DNA of 64,000 bases from Nocardioides sp. (GCF_014360585.1 NZ_JACIXG010000019.1:1-64000), one strand, 5' to 3'. Shown: positions 16,528-25,706, counted from the first letter of the stretch. A program made the numbers and translations. Notes: generated by a model from the letters alone, not told the origin.

Positions 16528-17859
16528 TCAGAACCAGGTCCGCACGAGGTCGACGACGACCGGGTCGTCGGCGTCGGCGTCGTCGAGGATCGGGATGAGG
16601 CTCCACTTGTCGAAGGCTGTGCACGGGTGCGAGAGGCCGAGACGGAGCTCGTCGCCGATCACGACGGGCGCCTCGGTGGCGGGGTCCCAGCGGAGGAAGC
16701 CGTGCTGGTCGTTGAGCGCGGTCACGGTTGCGCCGGTGATCGGCGCCGGCGGGGCGCCGGTCGTGCGGGCGCGCACGAGCTGGACCTCGGGAAGGCCCTC
16801 GTCGAAGGGCAGATCGCGCTTGCCCGCATCGAAGAGCGCGAGTCCGGGCTCGGGCTGGGAGGAGACCCGCACCCACCCGTGGAGGGCGCTGCGCAGGCCG
16901 GGTCCGGTGGTGCGCGGGGCGCTGCCGAGGGGAGAGATGCCGCGGTAGAAGCCGTCGTCGTGGGTGATGTACGCGCCGCTGCGCAGCACGACGCGGGCCT
17001 CGTCACCTGCCACGAGCGGGGCGAGCCCGTCGGCGACCTGCTCGAAGTAGGCGCTGCCGCCGGCGCTCACCACGGGCGTCCGGTCGGCGGGCAGCAGGTC
17101 GGAGATCCGCCGGTGCAGCGAGACCAGGCTGTCGACGTAGGCGTGGACGACCTGGAGGGCAGCCTCGTCGGCGGTGTGTGCCAGGGCGCCCTCGTAGCCG
17201 GTGACGCCGGCGAGCTCCAGATGCGGTGAGGCCGCGACGGCCTCGGCGACGGCCACAGCGGTCGCCTCGTCCCGGGCGCCGGTGCGACCGCCGGCTGCGC
17301 CACGCTCGACGAGGACGGCGAGCGGGCGGCGCGGCCCGACCTCGGCGGCATGGGCAGCGAGCGCCTCGTGCATCAGAACCACCGTCCGTGGCGAGTCGGC
17401 CCACACCATCACCTCCAGCCCGGCGTCGTCGGTGAGCTGGTCGGAGATCCAGCGCAGCGTGAGCGGGGAGAGGATCGCGTTGGCCACGATCACCCGGGAG
17501 ACGCCGAAGGCGCGGGCCACGGCGAGCTGGGGGAGGTTGGCCACGGTGATCGCCCACGCGCCGGCAGCCAGCTGCTCGGCCCACAGCTGCGGAGCCATGG
17601 TGGTCTTGCCGTGCGGTGCCAGCGCGATCCCGCGCTCGGCGCACCAGGCGGCCAGCACGTCGCGGTTGTGGGTCATCGCGACCCGGGAGAGCGAGAGCAC
17701 GGGTGTGGGCAGCTCCGAGAGCCGCGGCGCGGCCTCGAGCATCTCGGCGACGGTGCGTCCCCAGAACGAGGGCGGGATCGCCTTGTGGCGCCAGTCGACC
17801 CGCTCCTCACGCAGCGTCGTGAGGGCCGCTGCGTCGATGTGGGCTGCCGGGTGATCCAT
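16528..17859 (-). CDS. PLP-dependent D-amino acid dehydratase/deaminase (DSD family)
   Basis: 443 aa fold-III PLP enzyme with an alanine-racemase-like N-terminal barrel. Lys84 in APHGKTTM forms the Schiff base, and C-terminal HPCTAFDKW (His411, Cys413) is the family's zinc site. Relatives include D-serine dehydratases and D-threonine aldolases; a similar reaction on D-glucosaminate would give 2-keto-3-deoxygluconate plus ammonia. First gene of the minus-strand operon; starts ATG 17859, 124 nt from the divergent kinase start, with the putative IclR operator just upstream. The exact substrate is inferred from context only. Confidence 0.85.
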   Translation of the reverse strand: MDHPAAHIDAAALTTLREERVDWRHKAIPPSFWGRTVAEMLEAAPRLSELPTPVLSLSRVAMTHNRDVLAAWCAERGIALAPHGKTTMAPQLWAEQLAAGAWAITVANLPQLAVARAFGVSRVIVANAILSPLTLRWISDQLTDDAGLEVMVWADSPRTVVLMHEALAAHAAEVGPRRPLAVLVERGAAGGRTGARDEATAVAVAEAVAASPHLELAGVTGYEGALAHTADEAALQVVHAYVDSLVSLHRRISDLLPADRTPVVSAGGSAYFEQVADGLAPLVAGDEARVVLRSGAYITHDDGFYRGISPLGSAPRTTGPGLRSALHGWVRVSSQPEPGLALFDAGKRDLPFDEGLPEVQLVRARTTGAPPAPITGATVTALNDQHGFLRWDPATEAPVVIGDELRLGLSHPCTAFDKWSLIPILDDADADDPVVVDLVRTWF

Positions 17860-17882
17860 GACCCGTCCTTCCTTCGTTGCGC

Positions 17883-17906
17883 ATTATGCAATGATGATTG
17901 CGTAAT
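17883..17906. promoter_or_regulatory. Palindromic operator between the two divergent operons (likely IclR site)
   Basis: Ten-base arms ATTATGCAAT (17883-17892) and ATTGCGTAAT (17897-17906) are inverted repeats with one mismatch around GATG. A further TTGC overlaps on the left. This AT-rich sequence stands out in a GC-rich region, lies 24 nt before the dehydratase ATG and about 76 nt before the kinase GTG, and is the best candidate for the regulator encoded at 19005. Confidence 0.6.
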
Positions 17907-17982
17907 CTGGTTTGATAGTTGTAGCATCGGTCACACCGGCCGTCAACGGTCGACCCGGAACCAACAGGGAGGAGCCCCATTC

Positions 17983-19008
17983 GTGGGCAGCAACGGAGAC
18001 GCGCGAGTGGTCTGCCTCGGGGAGGCGATGGTCGTGCTGCGCCCGGAGGGCGACCAGCCGCTCGTCGAGGCGCAGACCTTGAGCCGCTCTGTCGGTGGCG
18101 CCGAGGCGAACGTCGCCAGAGGTCTGACCGCCCTGGGCGTGCGAGCCGCCTGGGTCTCCCGGCTCGGCGAGGACCCGTTCGGTGACGTGGTGACCGACGA
18201 CCTGACCGCCCGCGGCGTGGAGGTCGAGGTCCAGCGAGACCCGGATCGGCCGACGGGTCTCTACGTGAAGGAGCCGGCGCCCGGCGGCAGCCGCATGCAC
18301 TACTACCGCACCGGCTCCGCGGCGGCGGCGATGGATGCCGACCTGCTCGACCGGCCCGGCGTGGCGGCGGCGCTGGCCTCGGCCGAGGTCGTGCACACCT
18401 CGGGCATCACCGTCGGCATCCTCGAGGAGGGGTCGGCCCTGGTCGCGCGCCTGCTCGAGCTGCGTGACGAGCTCGGCTTCCGGCTCAGCGTCGACCTCAA
18501 CTGGCGACCGGCGCTGTGGACCGAGCGCAGCATCACGCCGCTCCTCGACCTGCTCCGCGCGGCCGACATCGTCCTGGTCGGCGCCGACGAGGCCCGGGCG
18601 GCCCTCGGTGTCTGCACTCCTGAGGACCTCCGTGAGCTGCTGGGGGAGCGCCCGCGCCTGGTGATCAAGGCCGACTCCCACGCGGCCGCGGAGCACGACC
18701 CGGACGGCAGCGCGGCGCAGGTCCCCGCTCTTCAGGTCGACGTCGTCGAGCCGGTCGGCGCGGGGGACGGGTTCGCGGCGGGCTACCTCGCCGCCCTCGT
18801 CGACGGCTTCGGACCGGTCGGCCGGTTGCGGCAGGGCCATCTGGTCGCCGCGGGCGTGCTGGCCGCGACCGGCGACCACGCGACCCCACCGGCTGCCGGC
18901 GTACGCGCCCGGCTGCTCGACTGCTCCGAGGACGACTGGGCTGAGACCCGGGTCAGCGCCGTCGGCATCGACTCTCCGGCGCTGGCGACCTCCGAGGAGG
19001 TCCGATGA
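17983..19008 (+). CDS. kdgK: PfkB-family sugar kinase, probable 2-keto-3-deoxygluconate kinase
   Basis: 341 aa ribokinase-fold kinase. N-terminal LGEAMVVLRP and GGAEANVARGL (substrate lid region), and C-terminal PVGAGDGFAAGYLAAL with the catalytic Asp (about residue 261). KDG kinase produces KDPG, exactly the substrate of the aldolase in the divergent operon, which supports the assignment over other PfkB sugars. GTG 17983 preceded by AGGGAGGAG. Stop overlaps the iclR start (ATGA). Confidence 0.87.
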   Translation: MGSNGDARVVCLGEAMVVLRPEGDQPLVEAQTLSRSVGGAEANVARGLTALGVRAAWVSRLGEDPFGDVVTDDLTARGVEVEVQRDPDRPTGLYVKEPAPGGSRMHYYRTGSAAAAMDADLLDRPGVAAALASAEVVHTSGITVGILEEGSALVARLLELRDELGFRLSVDLNWRPALWTERSITPLLDLLRAADIVLVGADEARAALGVCTPEDLRELLGERPRLVIKADSHAAAEHDPDGSAAQVPALQVDVVEPVGAGDGFAAGYLAALVDGFGPVGRLRQGHLVAAGVLAATGDHATPPAAGVRARLLDCSEDDWAETRVSAVGIDSPALATSEEVR

Positions 19009-19754
19009 GCCAGAGTCTCTCCCGCGCGCTTCGGATCCTCATCGAGCTCGGTGAGGGCGAGCGATCCCTCGACCAGGTGGCCGCCATCCTCGAGGTCCAC
19101 AAGACCACCGCCATGCGGCTCCTGCACACCCTGGAGGCCGACCGGTTCGTACGCCGCGACGACCACCAGCGCTACCACCTCGGCTCCCGGCTGTTCGCGC
19201 TCGGCACGATGGCCCTGGCCCAGCACGCGATCCGCGACGTCGCCCAGCCGCACCTGGCCCGGCTCGCTGCCGAGACCGGTGGCCAGGCGGTCCACCTCGC
19301 TGCGTACGAGAACGGCGCGGCCATCTATCTGGCCAAGGTCGAGAGCACCCACTCCGTCCGGATGTACTCCCGCGTCGGTCTGCCCGCCGCCCTGCACGCG
19401 ACCGCCGTCGGAAAGGTGCTCGTCGCGGACCTGCCGCCGGGTGAGCGCGACGCCGTGATCGCGGGCATCGACTTCCGGCCCTTCACCAGCCGCACCATCG
19501 CCGACGCGGCGGGCTACCGAGACGTGCTCGCCCGGACCCGCGAGCAGGGCTGGGTCGAGGACGCCGGCGAGCACGAGGACTTCATCAACTGCGTCGGGGC
19601 GCCCGTACGCGACGAGGCCGGGCGGGTCATCGCCGCGGTCTCTGTCTCCGTGCCCGACGTCATCCTGCCCCGCGAGGGAGTGCGTGCCCTGGTGCCGCAG
19701 CTCCTCGCCGCAACCGAAGCGATCTCCGCCGACTGGGCCGGCCGGAGCTCATGA
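19005..19754 (+). CDS. IclR-family transcriptional regulator
   Basis: 249 aa. N-terminal winged helix (SLDQVAAILEVHKTTAMRLLHTLEADRFVRR, residues ~22-52) and C-terminal IclR effector domain (AAYENGAAIYLAKVES, LHATAVGKVLVA, INCVGAPVRDEAGRVIAAVSVSVP). Overlaps the kinase gene by 4 nt. Likely senses a pathway intermediate (for example KDG, as KdgR-type IclR proteins do) and acts at the palindrome at 17883-17906. Confidence 0.93.
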   Translation: MSQSLSRALRILIELGEGERSLDQVAAILEVHKTTAMRLLHTLEADRFVRRDDHQRYHLGSRLFALGTMALAQHAIRDVAQPHLARLAAETGGQAVHLAAYENGAAIYLAKVESTHSVRMYSRVGLPAALHATAVGKVLVADLPPGERDAVIAGIDFRPFTSRTIADAAGYRDVLARTREQGWVEDAGEHEDFINCVGAPVRDEAGRVIAAVSVSVPDVILPREGVRALVPQLLAATEAISADWAGRSS

Positions 19755-19780
19755 GAACACTCCGAGAGGAAAGCCAACCC

Positions 19781-20185
19781 ATGTCCGACATCCGCATCTC
19801 CACCGACCAGGCCCCCGCTCCCGCGCACACCTTCTCCCAGGGCGTCGTCCGCGGCGGCCTGATCCAGGTCTCCGGTCAGGGTCCCGTCGACCCCGCCACC
19901 AACGAATACCTGTTCCCCGGTGACGTGAAGGCCCAGACCGTGCGCACCCTCCAGAACGTGGAGGCGATCCTGGCTGCCGCCGGCGCGGGCTTCGAGGACG
20001 TGCTGATGCTCCGGGTCTACCTGACGACCCGCGACGACTTCGCCGCGATGAACGACGCCTACGGTGAGTTCATCGGCTCACGGGTCCCCGAGGGCGGCAT
20101 CCTGCCGTGTCGTACCACCGTGATGACCGGCCTGCCGCGCGAGGAGATGCTCGTCGAGATCGACGCGCTCGCCGTGGCCCGCTAA
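19781..20185 (+). CDS. RidA/YjgF-family enamine/imine deaminase
   Basis: 134 aa. RidA proteins hydrolyse reactive enamine/imine intermediates released by PLP dehydratases. Features: TFSQGVVRGGLIQVSGQGPVD at the N-terminus, and PCRTTVMTGLPREEMLVEID with the conserved Arg near the C-terminus. ATG 19781 follows a GAGAGGAAAG site; 26 nt after iclR. Its presence in an operon divergent from a PLP dehydratase fits that role. Its last 4 nt overlap the convergent acyltransferase gene. Confidence 0.92.
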   Translation: MSDIRISTDQAPAPAHTFSQGVVRGGLIQVSGQGPVDPATNEYLFPGDVKAQTVRTLQNVEAILAAAGAGFEDVLMLRVYLTTRDDFAAMNDAYGEFIGSRVPEGGILPCRTTVMTGLPREEMLVEIDALAVAR

Positions 20186-22371
20186 GCGACGATGCGGGCC
20201 AGCTCCTGGCCGAGGTAGGGCGCCAGCGTGCGGGCGTACCGCGCGGTGAGGTGGTTGCCGTCGCGGTAGACGATGACGTTGCCGACGACCGCCGGGCAGA
20301 CCCGGTCCTCGCAGAACAGGTGGGTCAGGTCGACCAGGTGTGCGTTGGGGTCGCGGGTGACCGCGTCGCGGTGCGGATCCTCGAAGAGGACGTCCGTGCG
20401 CGGGCGCCCGCACGCCTCGCCGGCGGTCTCGGGGGAGTGCCGCTGGATGCAGCCCAGCGTGGTGCGTAGGTAGGCGGCGCTGTCGGGCTCGAACATCGGG
20501 TTGTCGACGAGCGCGATCACCGGGACCTTCTTCGACGGCCGTTGGCTCCAGGCCTCGACCAGGCCGTTGACGGTGGACTCGTAGGGAGTCTCGCCGGCCA
20601 GCGGCTGGGTCATCTTGCGGGCCGAGTGGGTCACGACGATCGCGTCGAGGTCCTTCTGCTCGGGTGCGCGCAGATAGGCCTCGAGCTGGCGGTTCCACTC
20701 CGCGCAGGCGGGGCGGTTGTCGGCGATGTTCCGCCCCAGCGGCCGGGCGTTCCAGTGGCAGGCGGCTCGCGCGGCGACGTCGATGCGCCAGTTGCGCTGG
20801 TCGCCGATCAGGTCGAGTGCGCCGACCGGGGCTACGGCGTGGGAGTCGCCGACCATCAGCAGCCGCTTCTCATAGCCCTCGACGGCTCCGTTCGGGCATG
20901 CGCTGAACCGCACCGGACGCTCCGCGAAGGACCAGCACGGGGCCCGGTTGTCGTCGTCGGTGCCGATGGCGGCGACCGCCGGGATCAGCTCGCCGTTCAG
21001 GTCGGGGTTGAGGCACGAGCCTCCGGCGGCGCTCGCCGCCAGCGCGGCCGCCCCGAGACACTCGGTCGAGTAGGGGTCGGCGGCGGCGAGCCGGGCCGCC
21101 GCGGCTATCGCCCTCTCCTCGGAGCGGTCGATCGCGGCCAGGCCGCTCCAGCCGGCGCCGACGGCGACCACGAGGGCGGCGAGGGTGGCGACCAGGGCCC
21201 GTGGGCCGCCGGGCCTGATGACGTACGTCTGGACCGGTCGCGTCACCAGCCGGTTGGTCGCCCAGGCGAGCAGCGTCGAGACGACCAGCACACCCGCCGC
21301 CGACGCGATGGTGAGGCGCTCGCCGCCGGAGTAGTAGAGCCAGACGATCAGCAGCGGCCAGTGCCACAGGTAGAGCTCGTAGGAGATGTCGGCGACGAAC
21401 CGCAGCGGACGGGTCGCCAGCAAGCGGCGCGGCCCTCGCGGCGACGGCGTCGAGCCGACCATCACCAGCAGCGCCCCGGCGACCGGCCACAGGGCTTCCG
21501 GGCCCGGGAAGCGGTCCGCGCCGTCCATCACGAAACCGCAGCTCACGACGAGGGCGATCCCGGCCCACGCGGCGTACGGCTTGATCTGCTCGGGCAGGCT
21601 CAGGCGGCGCAGGGCGAGCGCGGTCAGGGCGCCGGCGGCGATCTCCCAGAAGCGGGTGAGGGAGTTGAAGTACGCCGCGGCCTGGTCGGCCCCGGAGACC
21701 TTGAACGCGTAGGCGAAGGAGATCGCGAATGCGACCGCGGTCAGCACGAACAGCACGCGGGCGAGGCTGAGCCGGCCGCGCAGCGGTCCTCGGGCCAGCG
21801 CGCGGAGCACGAGGGCGAGCCCGCCGACCACCAACGGCCACAGCAGGAAGAACTGGCCCTGCACCGCGAGCGACCAGAAGTGCTGCACGGGAGTCGATGA
21901 CGGCCCCGCCGCGCCGTAGGTGAGTTGGTTGGCGATGAGCTCCCAGTTGAGCGTGTAGGTCGCGGAGGCGATGATCTCGCGGGTCGTCTGGGTCCACAGC
22001 GTCTGCGGCATGAAGGCGACCATCAGCGCGGCCGTCGCGGCCAGCACGATCAAGGCCGGCGCGGCGAGCCGCGCGAACGTACGTCCGTAGTGCTCGCCCA
22101 GCCGGACCCGGCCACGCTCCGCCTTGCCCACCAGCGATCGGGTGGCGAGGAAGCCGGAGACGACCAGGAAGACGTCGATCCCGCCTGAGACCCGGCCGTT
22201 GCCGAAGAGATGGAAGGCGACCACGAGCGCCAGTGCGATGCCACGCAGGCCGTGGATCTCGCTGATGTGGCTGGCGGCCGACCCGGAGGGGGACTGCCCA
22301 GATTTGGGGCTGTTGGGGCCACTGTCGGCCCGGTCGGTCGCGGGCGTGCGGAAATCCGAGGTGGCGGTCAC
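20182..22371 (-). CDS. Membrane acyltransferase-3 / SGNH O-acyltransferase
   Basis: 729 aa. A cytoplasmic lead (1-35), then a ~10-helix acyltransferase-3 domain (EIHGLRGIALALVVAFHLF with the conserved His; IDVFLVVSGFLATR; DISYELYLWHWPLL), then an extracellular SGNH hydrolase-like domain from ~430 with GDSHA and C-terminal YRDGNHLT (Asp/His of the triad). This OatA-like design O-acylates cell-wall or surface glycans. Start GTG 22371 without a strong ribosome site, so the start is uncertain. Gene is alone on its strand. Confidence 0.88.
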   Translation of the reverse strand: MTATSDFRTPATDRADSGPNSPKSGQSPSGSAASHISEIHGLRGIALALVVAFHLFGNGRVSGGIDVFLVVSGFLATRSLVGKAERGRVRLGEHYGRTFARLAAPALIVLAATAALMVAFMPQTLWTQTTREIIASATYTLNWELIANQLTYGAAGPSSTPVQHFWSLAVQGQFFLLWPLVVGGLALVLRALARGPLRGRLSLARVLFVLTAVAFAISFAYAFKVSGADQAAAYFNSLTRFWEIAAGALTALALRRLSLPEQIKPYAAWAGIALVVSCGFVMDGADRFPGPEALWPVAGALLVMVGSTPSPRGPRRLLATRPLRFVADISYELYLWHWPLLIVWLYYSGGERLTIASAAGVLVVSTLLAWATNRLVTRPVQTYVIRPGGPRALVATLAALVVAVGAGWSGLAAIDRSEERAIAAAARLAAADPYSTECLGAAALAASAAGGSCLNPDLNGELIPAVAAIGTDDDNRAPCWSFAERPVRFSACPNGAVEGYEKRLLMVGDSHAVAPVGALDLIGDQRNWRIDVAARAACHWNARPLGRNIADNRPACAEWNRQLEAYLRAPEQKDLDAIVVTHSARKMTQPLAGETPYESTVNGLVEAWSQRPSKKVPVIALVDNPMFEPDSAAYLRTTLGCIQRHSPETAGEACGRPRTDVLFEDPHRDAVTRDPNAHLVDLTHLFCEDRVCPAVVGNVIVYRDGNHLTARYARTLAPYLGQELARIVA

Positions 22372-22526
22372 GTGATCGCTGTTCTAGTTGGACGTCGGTG
22401 GGGCGGGAGCCGTCGCACCATAGCGAGCAACGGTGACCTGCAGGCGTACGGCTGTTGTCGATCCGCCATCGAGATCTCCTCAGAACCGCTTCACGGCGGC
22501 GCTGGAGGAGATAGGTTGCACCCCGA

Positions 22527-22542
22527 CGTGACTTAGATCACA
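22527..22542. promoter_or_regulatory. CRP/GlxR-type operator upstream of the xylose importer
   Basis: CGTGACTTAGATCACA keeps both GTGA and TCAC half-sites with 6-nt spacing and the central TA of the GlxR consensus. It lies 23 nt before the ATG at 22565, suggesting cAMP-linked catabolite control, either activating or blocking depending on the transcription start. Confidence 0.65.
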
Positions 22543-22564
22543 CCCAAGACTGAGGAGTTCGACG

Positions 22565-23686
22565 ATGAACACGCACAAGATCGGCCGCCTGATCGCGGTC
22601 GCGGCGGTCGCGACCCTGTCGACCGCATCGCTCGTGGCATGTGGTGGCTCGGATGACGGTGGCGGCGACGCGGGCGGCTCGGGTGGCACCGACGTCGGCG
22701 TGATCCTGCCGGACGCGACCACGTCTCCTCGCTGGGAGGCGCAGGACCGGCCCAACCTGGAGAAGGCGTTCACCGAAGCCGGCCTCGAGGCCACGATCCA
22801 GAACGCGCAGGGTGACACCGCCAAGTTCGGTCAGCTGTGCGACAGCATGATCAACGAGGGGGTCAAGGTCATCATCATCACCAACCTGGACTCCGAGTCG
22901 GGTGCGGCTTGCCTGAAGAAGGCCGCCGACGCCGGCGTGACGAGCATCGACTACGACCGGCTGACGCTCAACGGCGGCGCCTCCTACTACGTCTCCTTCG
23001 ACAACGTGCTGGTCGGTGAGCTGATGGGCAAGGGCCTCGACGAGTGCATCACCGCGGCGGGCAAGAGCGGCGGCAACATCGTCTACGTCAACGGTGCGGC
23101 CACAGACAACAACGCGGCCCTGTTCAAGTCGGGCTACGAGAAGGCGCTCGAGGCGAAGATCGCCGACGGCACCTACAAGCTCGTCGGTGACCAGTCGGGG
23201 GAGTGGGACGCCACCAAGGCCGGGAAGGTCTTCGACCAGATGTACACCGCCAACGGCGGAAAGATCGACGGCGTGGTCTCCGCCAACGACACCATGGCCG
23301 GCGGCATCATCGCCCGGCTGAAGGCCAACAAGGTGGCCGGCAAGATCCCGGTGACCGGTCAGGACGCCTCGGTCGAGGGTCTGCAGAACATCCTGCAGGG
23401 CTTCCAGTGCGGCACGGTCTACAAGAACACCGCGCTCGAGGCCAAGGCGGCCGCCGACCTGGCGATCGCGCTGATCGAGGGAGACGAGGACGCCGCCGAC
23501 GCGCTCGCCACCGGCACCGTGGAGGACACCGAGGCCGGCAAGGACGTGCCGTCGGTGCTCGCCGAGCCCGTCTGGGTGACCAAGGAGACCGTCGGGTCGG
23601 TCATCGAGGACGGTCAGGCCGACGCCGCCGAGGTGTGCGCCGGTGCGATCGCGGACCTGTGCACTGAGAACGGCGTGCCTCAGTGA
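22565..23686 (+). CDS. xylF: Sugar ABC transporter substrate-binding lipoprotein (XylF-like)
   Basis: 373 aa extracytoplasmic lipoprotein; lipobox LVAC with Cys26. The periplasmic-binding-protein type I fold resembles xylose-binding XylF (GVILPDATTSPRWEAQDRPNLEKAF, SIDYDRLTLNGGASYYVSFDN, VVSANDTMAGGIIARL). Delivers an aldopentose, most likely xylose given the neighbouring xylAB, to the membrane complex. ATG 22565 with a GAGGAG site. Stop overlaps the ATPase start. Confidence 0.9.
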   Translation: MNTHKIGRLIAVAAVATLSTASLVACGGSDDGGGDAGGSGGTDVGVILPDATTSPRWEAQDRPNLEKAFTEAGLEATIQNAQGDTAKFGQLCDSMINEGVKVIIITNLDSESGAACLKKAADAGVTSIDYDRLTLNGGASYYVSFDNVLVGELMGKGLDECITAAGKSGGNIVYVNGAATDNNAALFKSGYEKALEAKIADGTYKLVGDQSGEWDATKAGKVFDQMYTANGGKIDGVVSANDTMAGGIIARLKANKVAGKIPVTGQDASVEGLQNILQGFQCGTVYKNTALEAKAAADLAIALIEGDEDAADALATGTVEDTEAGKDVPSVLAEPVWVTKETVGSVIEDGQADAAEVCAGAIADLCTENGVPQ

Positions 23687-24432
23687 CTCCGCTGCTGGAG
23701 CTGCGCGGCGTCGAGAAGTCCTTCGGCGCCGTGCAGGTCCTGCGCGGGGTGGACCTCTCGGTGCAGTCTGGCCGGGTCACCGCGCTCGTCGGCGACAACG
23801 GCGCCGGCAAGAGCACGTTGGTCAAGGGGATGGCCGGGATCCATCTCTTCGACGCCGGTGACTACCTCTTCGAGGGCGAGCCGGTGAAGGTGACCAGCCC
23901 GAAGGACGCCGCCGCGCTCGGCATCGAGGTCGTCTACCAGGACCTCGCGCTCTGCGACAACCTCGACGTCGTCCACAACATGTTCCTCGGTCGGGAGATG
24001 AAGCGGTTGCGGCTGGTCGACGAGGACACCATGGAGCAGCGTGCTCGCGAGACGCTCGACGGTCTCTCGGTGCGTACGCTGAAGTCGGTGCGTACGCCGG
24101 TGGCCTCCCTCTCCGGCGGCCAGCGGCAGACCGTGGCGATCGCCCGCGCCGTGCTGTGGAACTCCAAGCTGGTCATCCTCGACGAGCCGACCGCCGCGCT
24201 CGGCGTGGCGCAGACCGAGCAGGTGCTCCGGCTGGTGCGGCGCCTGGCCGACCGGGGCCTCGGCGTCCTGCTGATCAGCCACAACCTCAACGACGTCTTC
24301 GAGGTCGCCGACGACATCGCGGTGCTGTATCTGGGGGCCATGGTCGGTCAGTTCGAGGTCGCCTCCACGACTCGCGAGAGGGTCGTGCAGGCGATCACCA
24401 CCGGCGTCGGTCCTGAAGGTGGTGCGGCATGA
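23683..24432 (+). CDS. xylG: Sugar ABC transporter ATP-binding protein (single NBD)
   Basis: 249 aa ATPase energising the XylF/XylH importer. Walker A GDNGAGKST (37-45), Q-loop VVYQDLALCD, signature LSGGQRQTVAIARA, Walker B LVILDEPTAAL. E. coli XylG carries two fused ATPase domains; this protein has one, as in FrcA/RbsA-half relatives of actinobacteria, so it presumably acts as a homodimer. GTG 23683 overlaps the xylF stop (GTGA). Confidence 0.9.
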   Translation: MTPLLELRGVEKSFGAVQVLRGVDLSVQSGRVTALVGDNGAGKSTLVKGMAGIHLFDAGDYLFEGEPVKVTSPKDAAALGIEVVYQDLALCDNLDVVHNMFLGREMKRLRLVDEDTMEQRARETLDGLSVRTLKSVRTPVASLSGGQRQTVAIARAVLWNSKLVILDEPTAALGVAQTEQVLRLVRRLADRGLGVLLISHNLNDVFEVADDIAVLYLGAMVGQFEVASTTRERVVQAITTGVGPEGGAA

Positions 24433-25697
24433 GTCTGGACACCGATGACCCGACCGTCGCCTCGGTGCCGGATCCGGAGCCGGACAACTCGCTGGGTGGG
24501 ATCTTCCGGGCCTACCTGGCCAAGCTCAGGGGCGGCGAGGTCGGCTCGCTGCCGGCGGTGCTGGGCCTGATCGCGCTCGTCGTGGTCTTCTCCACGCTGC
24601 GACCCGAGCAGTTCACCAACTCGTTCAACTTCGCCAACCTGATCGGTCAGTCGGCGGGGGTGACCGTGCTCGCGATGGGCCTGGTCTTCGTGCTGCTGCT
24701 GGGCGAGATCGACCTGTCGGCGGGGTTCGCGGGCGGCGCCTGTGCCGGGGTGCTCGGGGTGTTCCTGACCAGGCAGGAGTGGCCGCTGGTCCCGGCGCTG
24801 CTGGCAGCGCTGCTCACCGGAGCGGTGATCGGTCTGCTCATCGGGCTGCTGGTGGCCAGGCTCGGGATCCCCTCGTTCGTGGTCACCCTGGCCGCCTTCC
24901 TCGGGCTGCAGGGCGTGCTCCTGACGATGATCGGCGAGGGCGGGACGATTCCCTACCGCAACGACTTCATCAACGGCCTCAACAACGCCAACCTGCCGCT
25001 CTGGCTCGGCTGGGCGCTCGGCATCATGTGCATCGTGGGCTATGCGGCCTCGACGTACGTCACCGATGCGCGCCGTCGCGCCAAGAACCTCACCGTCCAG
25101 CCCATCCTGTTGTGGGCGCTGAAGACCGGGCTGCTGACGGCCGTGGTGCTCGCGGTCGTCGGCTATCTCTCCGTCGAGCGCAGCCGCAACCCGGCGCTGA
25201 CCTCGCTCAAGGGGGTGCCGGTCTCGCTCGTGGTGATCGTCGGTCTGCTGATCGTGCTGACCTTCATGCTGGCCCGCACCGCCTGGGGGAGACACGTCTA
25301 TGCGGTCGGCGGCAACGCCGAGGCGGCGCGGCGGGCCGGGATCAACGTGTTCCGGGTGCGCCTGTCGTGCTTCATCCTCTGCTCGACCATGGCTGCCGTG
25401 GCCGGCATCATGATCGCCAGCCGCACCAACTCGGTGAACCCGAACACCGGTGGCGAGACCACGCTGCTCTATGCCGTGGGTGCTGCTGTCATCGGCGGCA
25501 CCTCGCTCTTCGGCGGCAAGGGCCGGGTCATCGACGCTGTCATCGGCGGCACCGTCGTGGCGGTCATCGACAACGGGATGGGCCTCCTCGACCAGCCCCA
25601 GGGCACCGTCTGGATGGTCACCGGCCTCGTCCTCCTGGTCGCGGCCAGCGTCGACGCCCTCTCCAGGCGGAGAGCATCGGCGACCGGGCACGTGTAG
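24429..25697 (+). CDS. xylH: Sugar ABC transporter permease (XylH-like)
   Basis: 422 aa membrane permease with about 10-12 hydrophobic segments; LLGEIDLSAGFAGGACAGVLGV and IGGTSLFGGKGRVIDAVIGGTVVAVIDNGM are characteristic of the ribose/xylose permease family. Overlaps the ATPase stop (ATGA). Followed by a perfect palindrome likely ending the operon. Confidence 0.91.
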   Translation: MSLDTDDPTVASVPDPEPDNSLGGIFRAYLAKLRGGEVGSLPAVLGLIALVVVFSTLRPEQFTNSFNFANLIGQSAGVTVLAMGLVFVLLLGEIDLSAGFAGGACAGVLGVFLTRQEWPLVPALLAALLTGAVIGLLIGLLVARLGIPSFVVTLAAFLGLQGVLLTMIGEGGTIPYRNDFINGLNNANLPLWLGWALGIMCIVGYAASTYVTDARRRAKNLTVQPILLWALKTGLLTAVVLAVVGYLSVERSRNPALTSLKGVPVSLVVIVGLLIVLTFMLARTAWGRHVYAVGGNAEAARRAGINVFRVRLSCFILCSTMAAVAGIMIASRTNSVNPNTGGETTLLYAVGAAVIGGTSLFGGKGRVIDAVIGGTVVAVIDNGMGLLDQPQGTVWMVTGLVLLVAASVDALSRRRASATGHV

Positions 25698-25706
25698 CTC
25701 TCTTAC

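Noticed and set aside
14903..16876. Long upstream extension of the KDPG aldolase frame
   Set aside because: The extension is Arg/Pro/Ala-rich and lies in another frame of the deacylase gene; only the last 217 codons match the aldolase family.
15154..17229. 691-codon plus-strand frame
   Set aside because: Antisense across both the deacylase and the PLP dehydratase genes; no domain recognisable.
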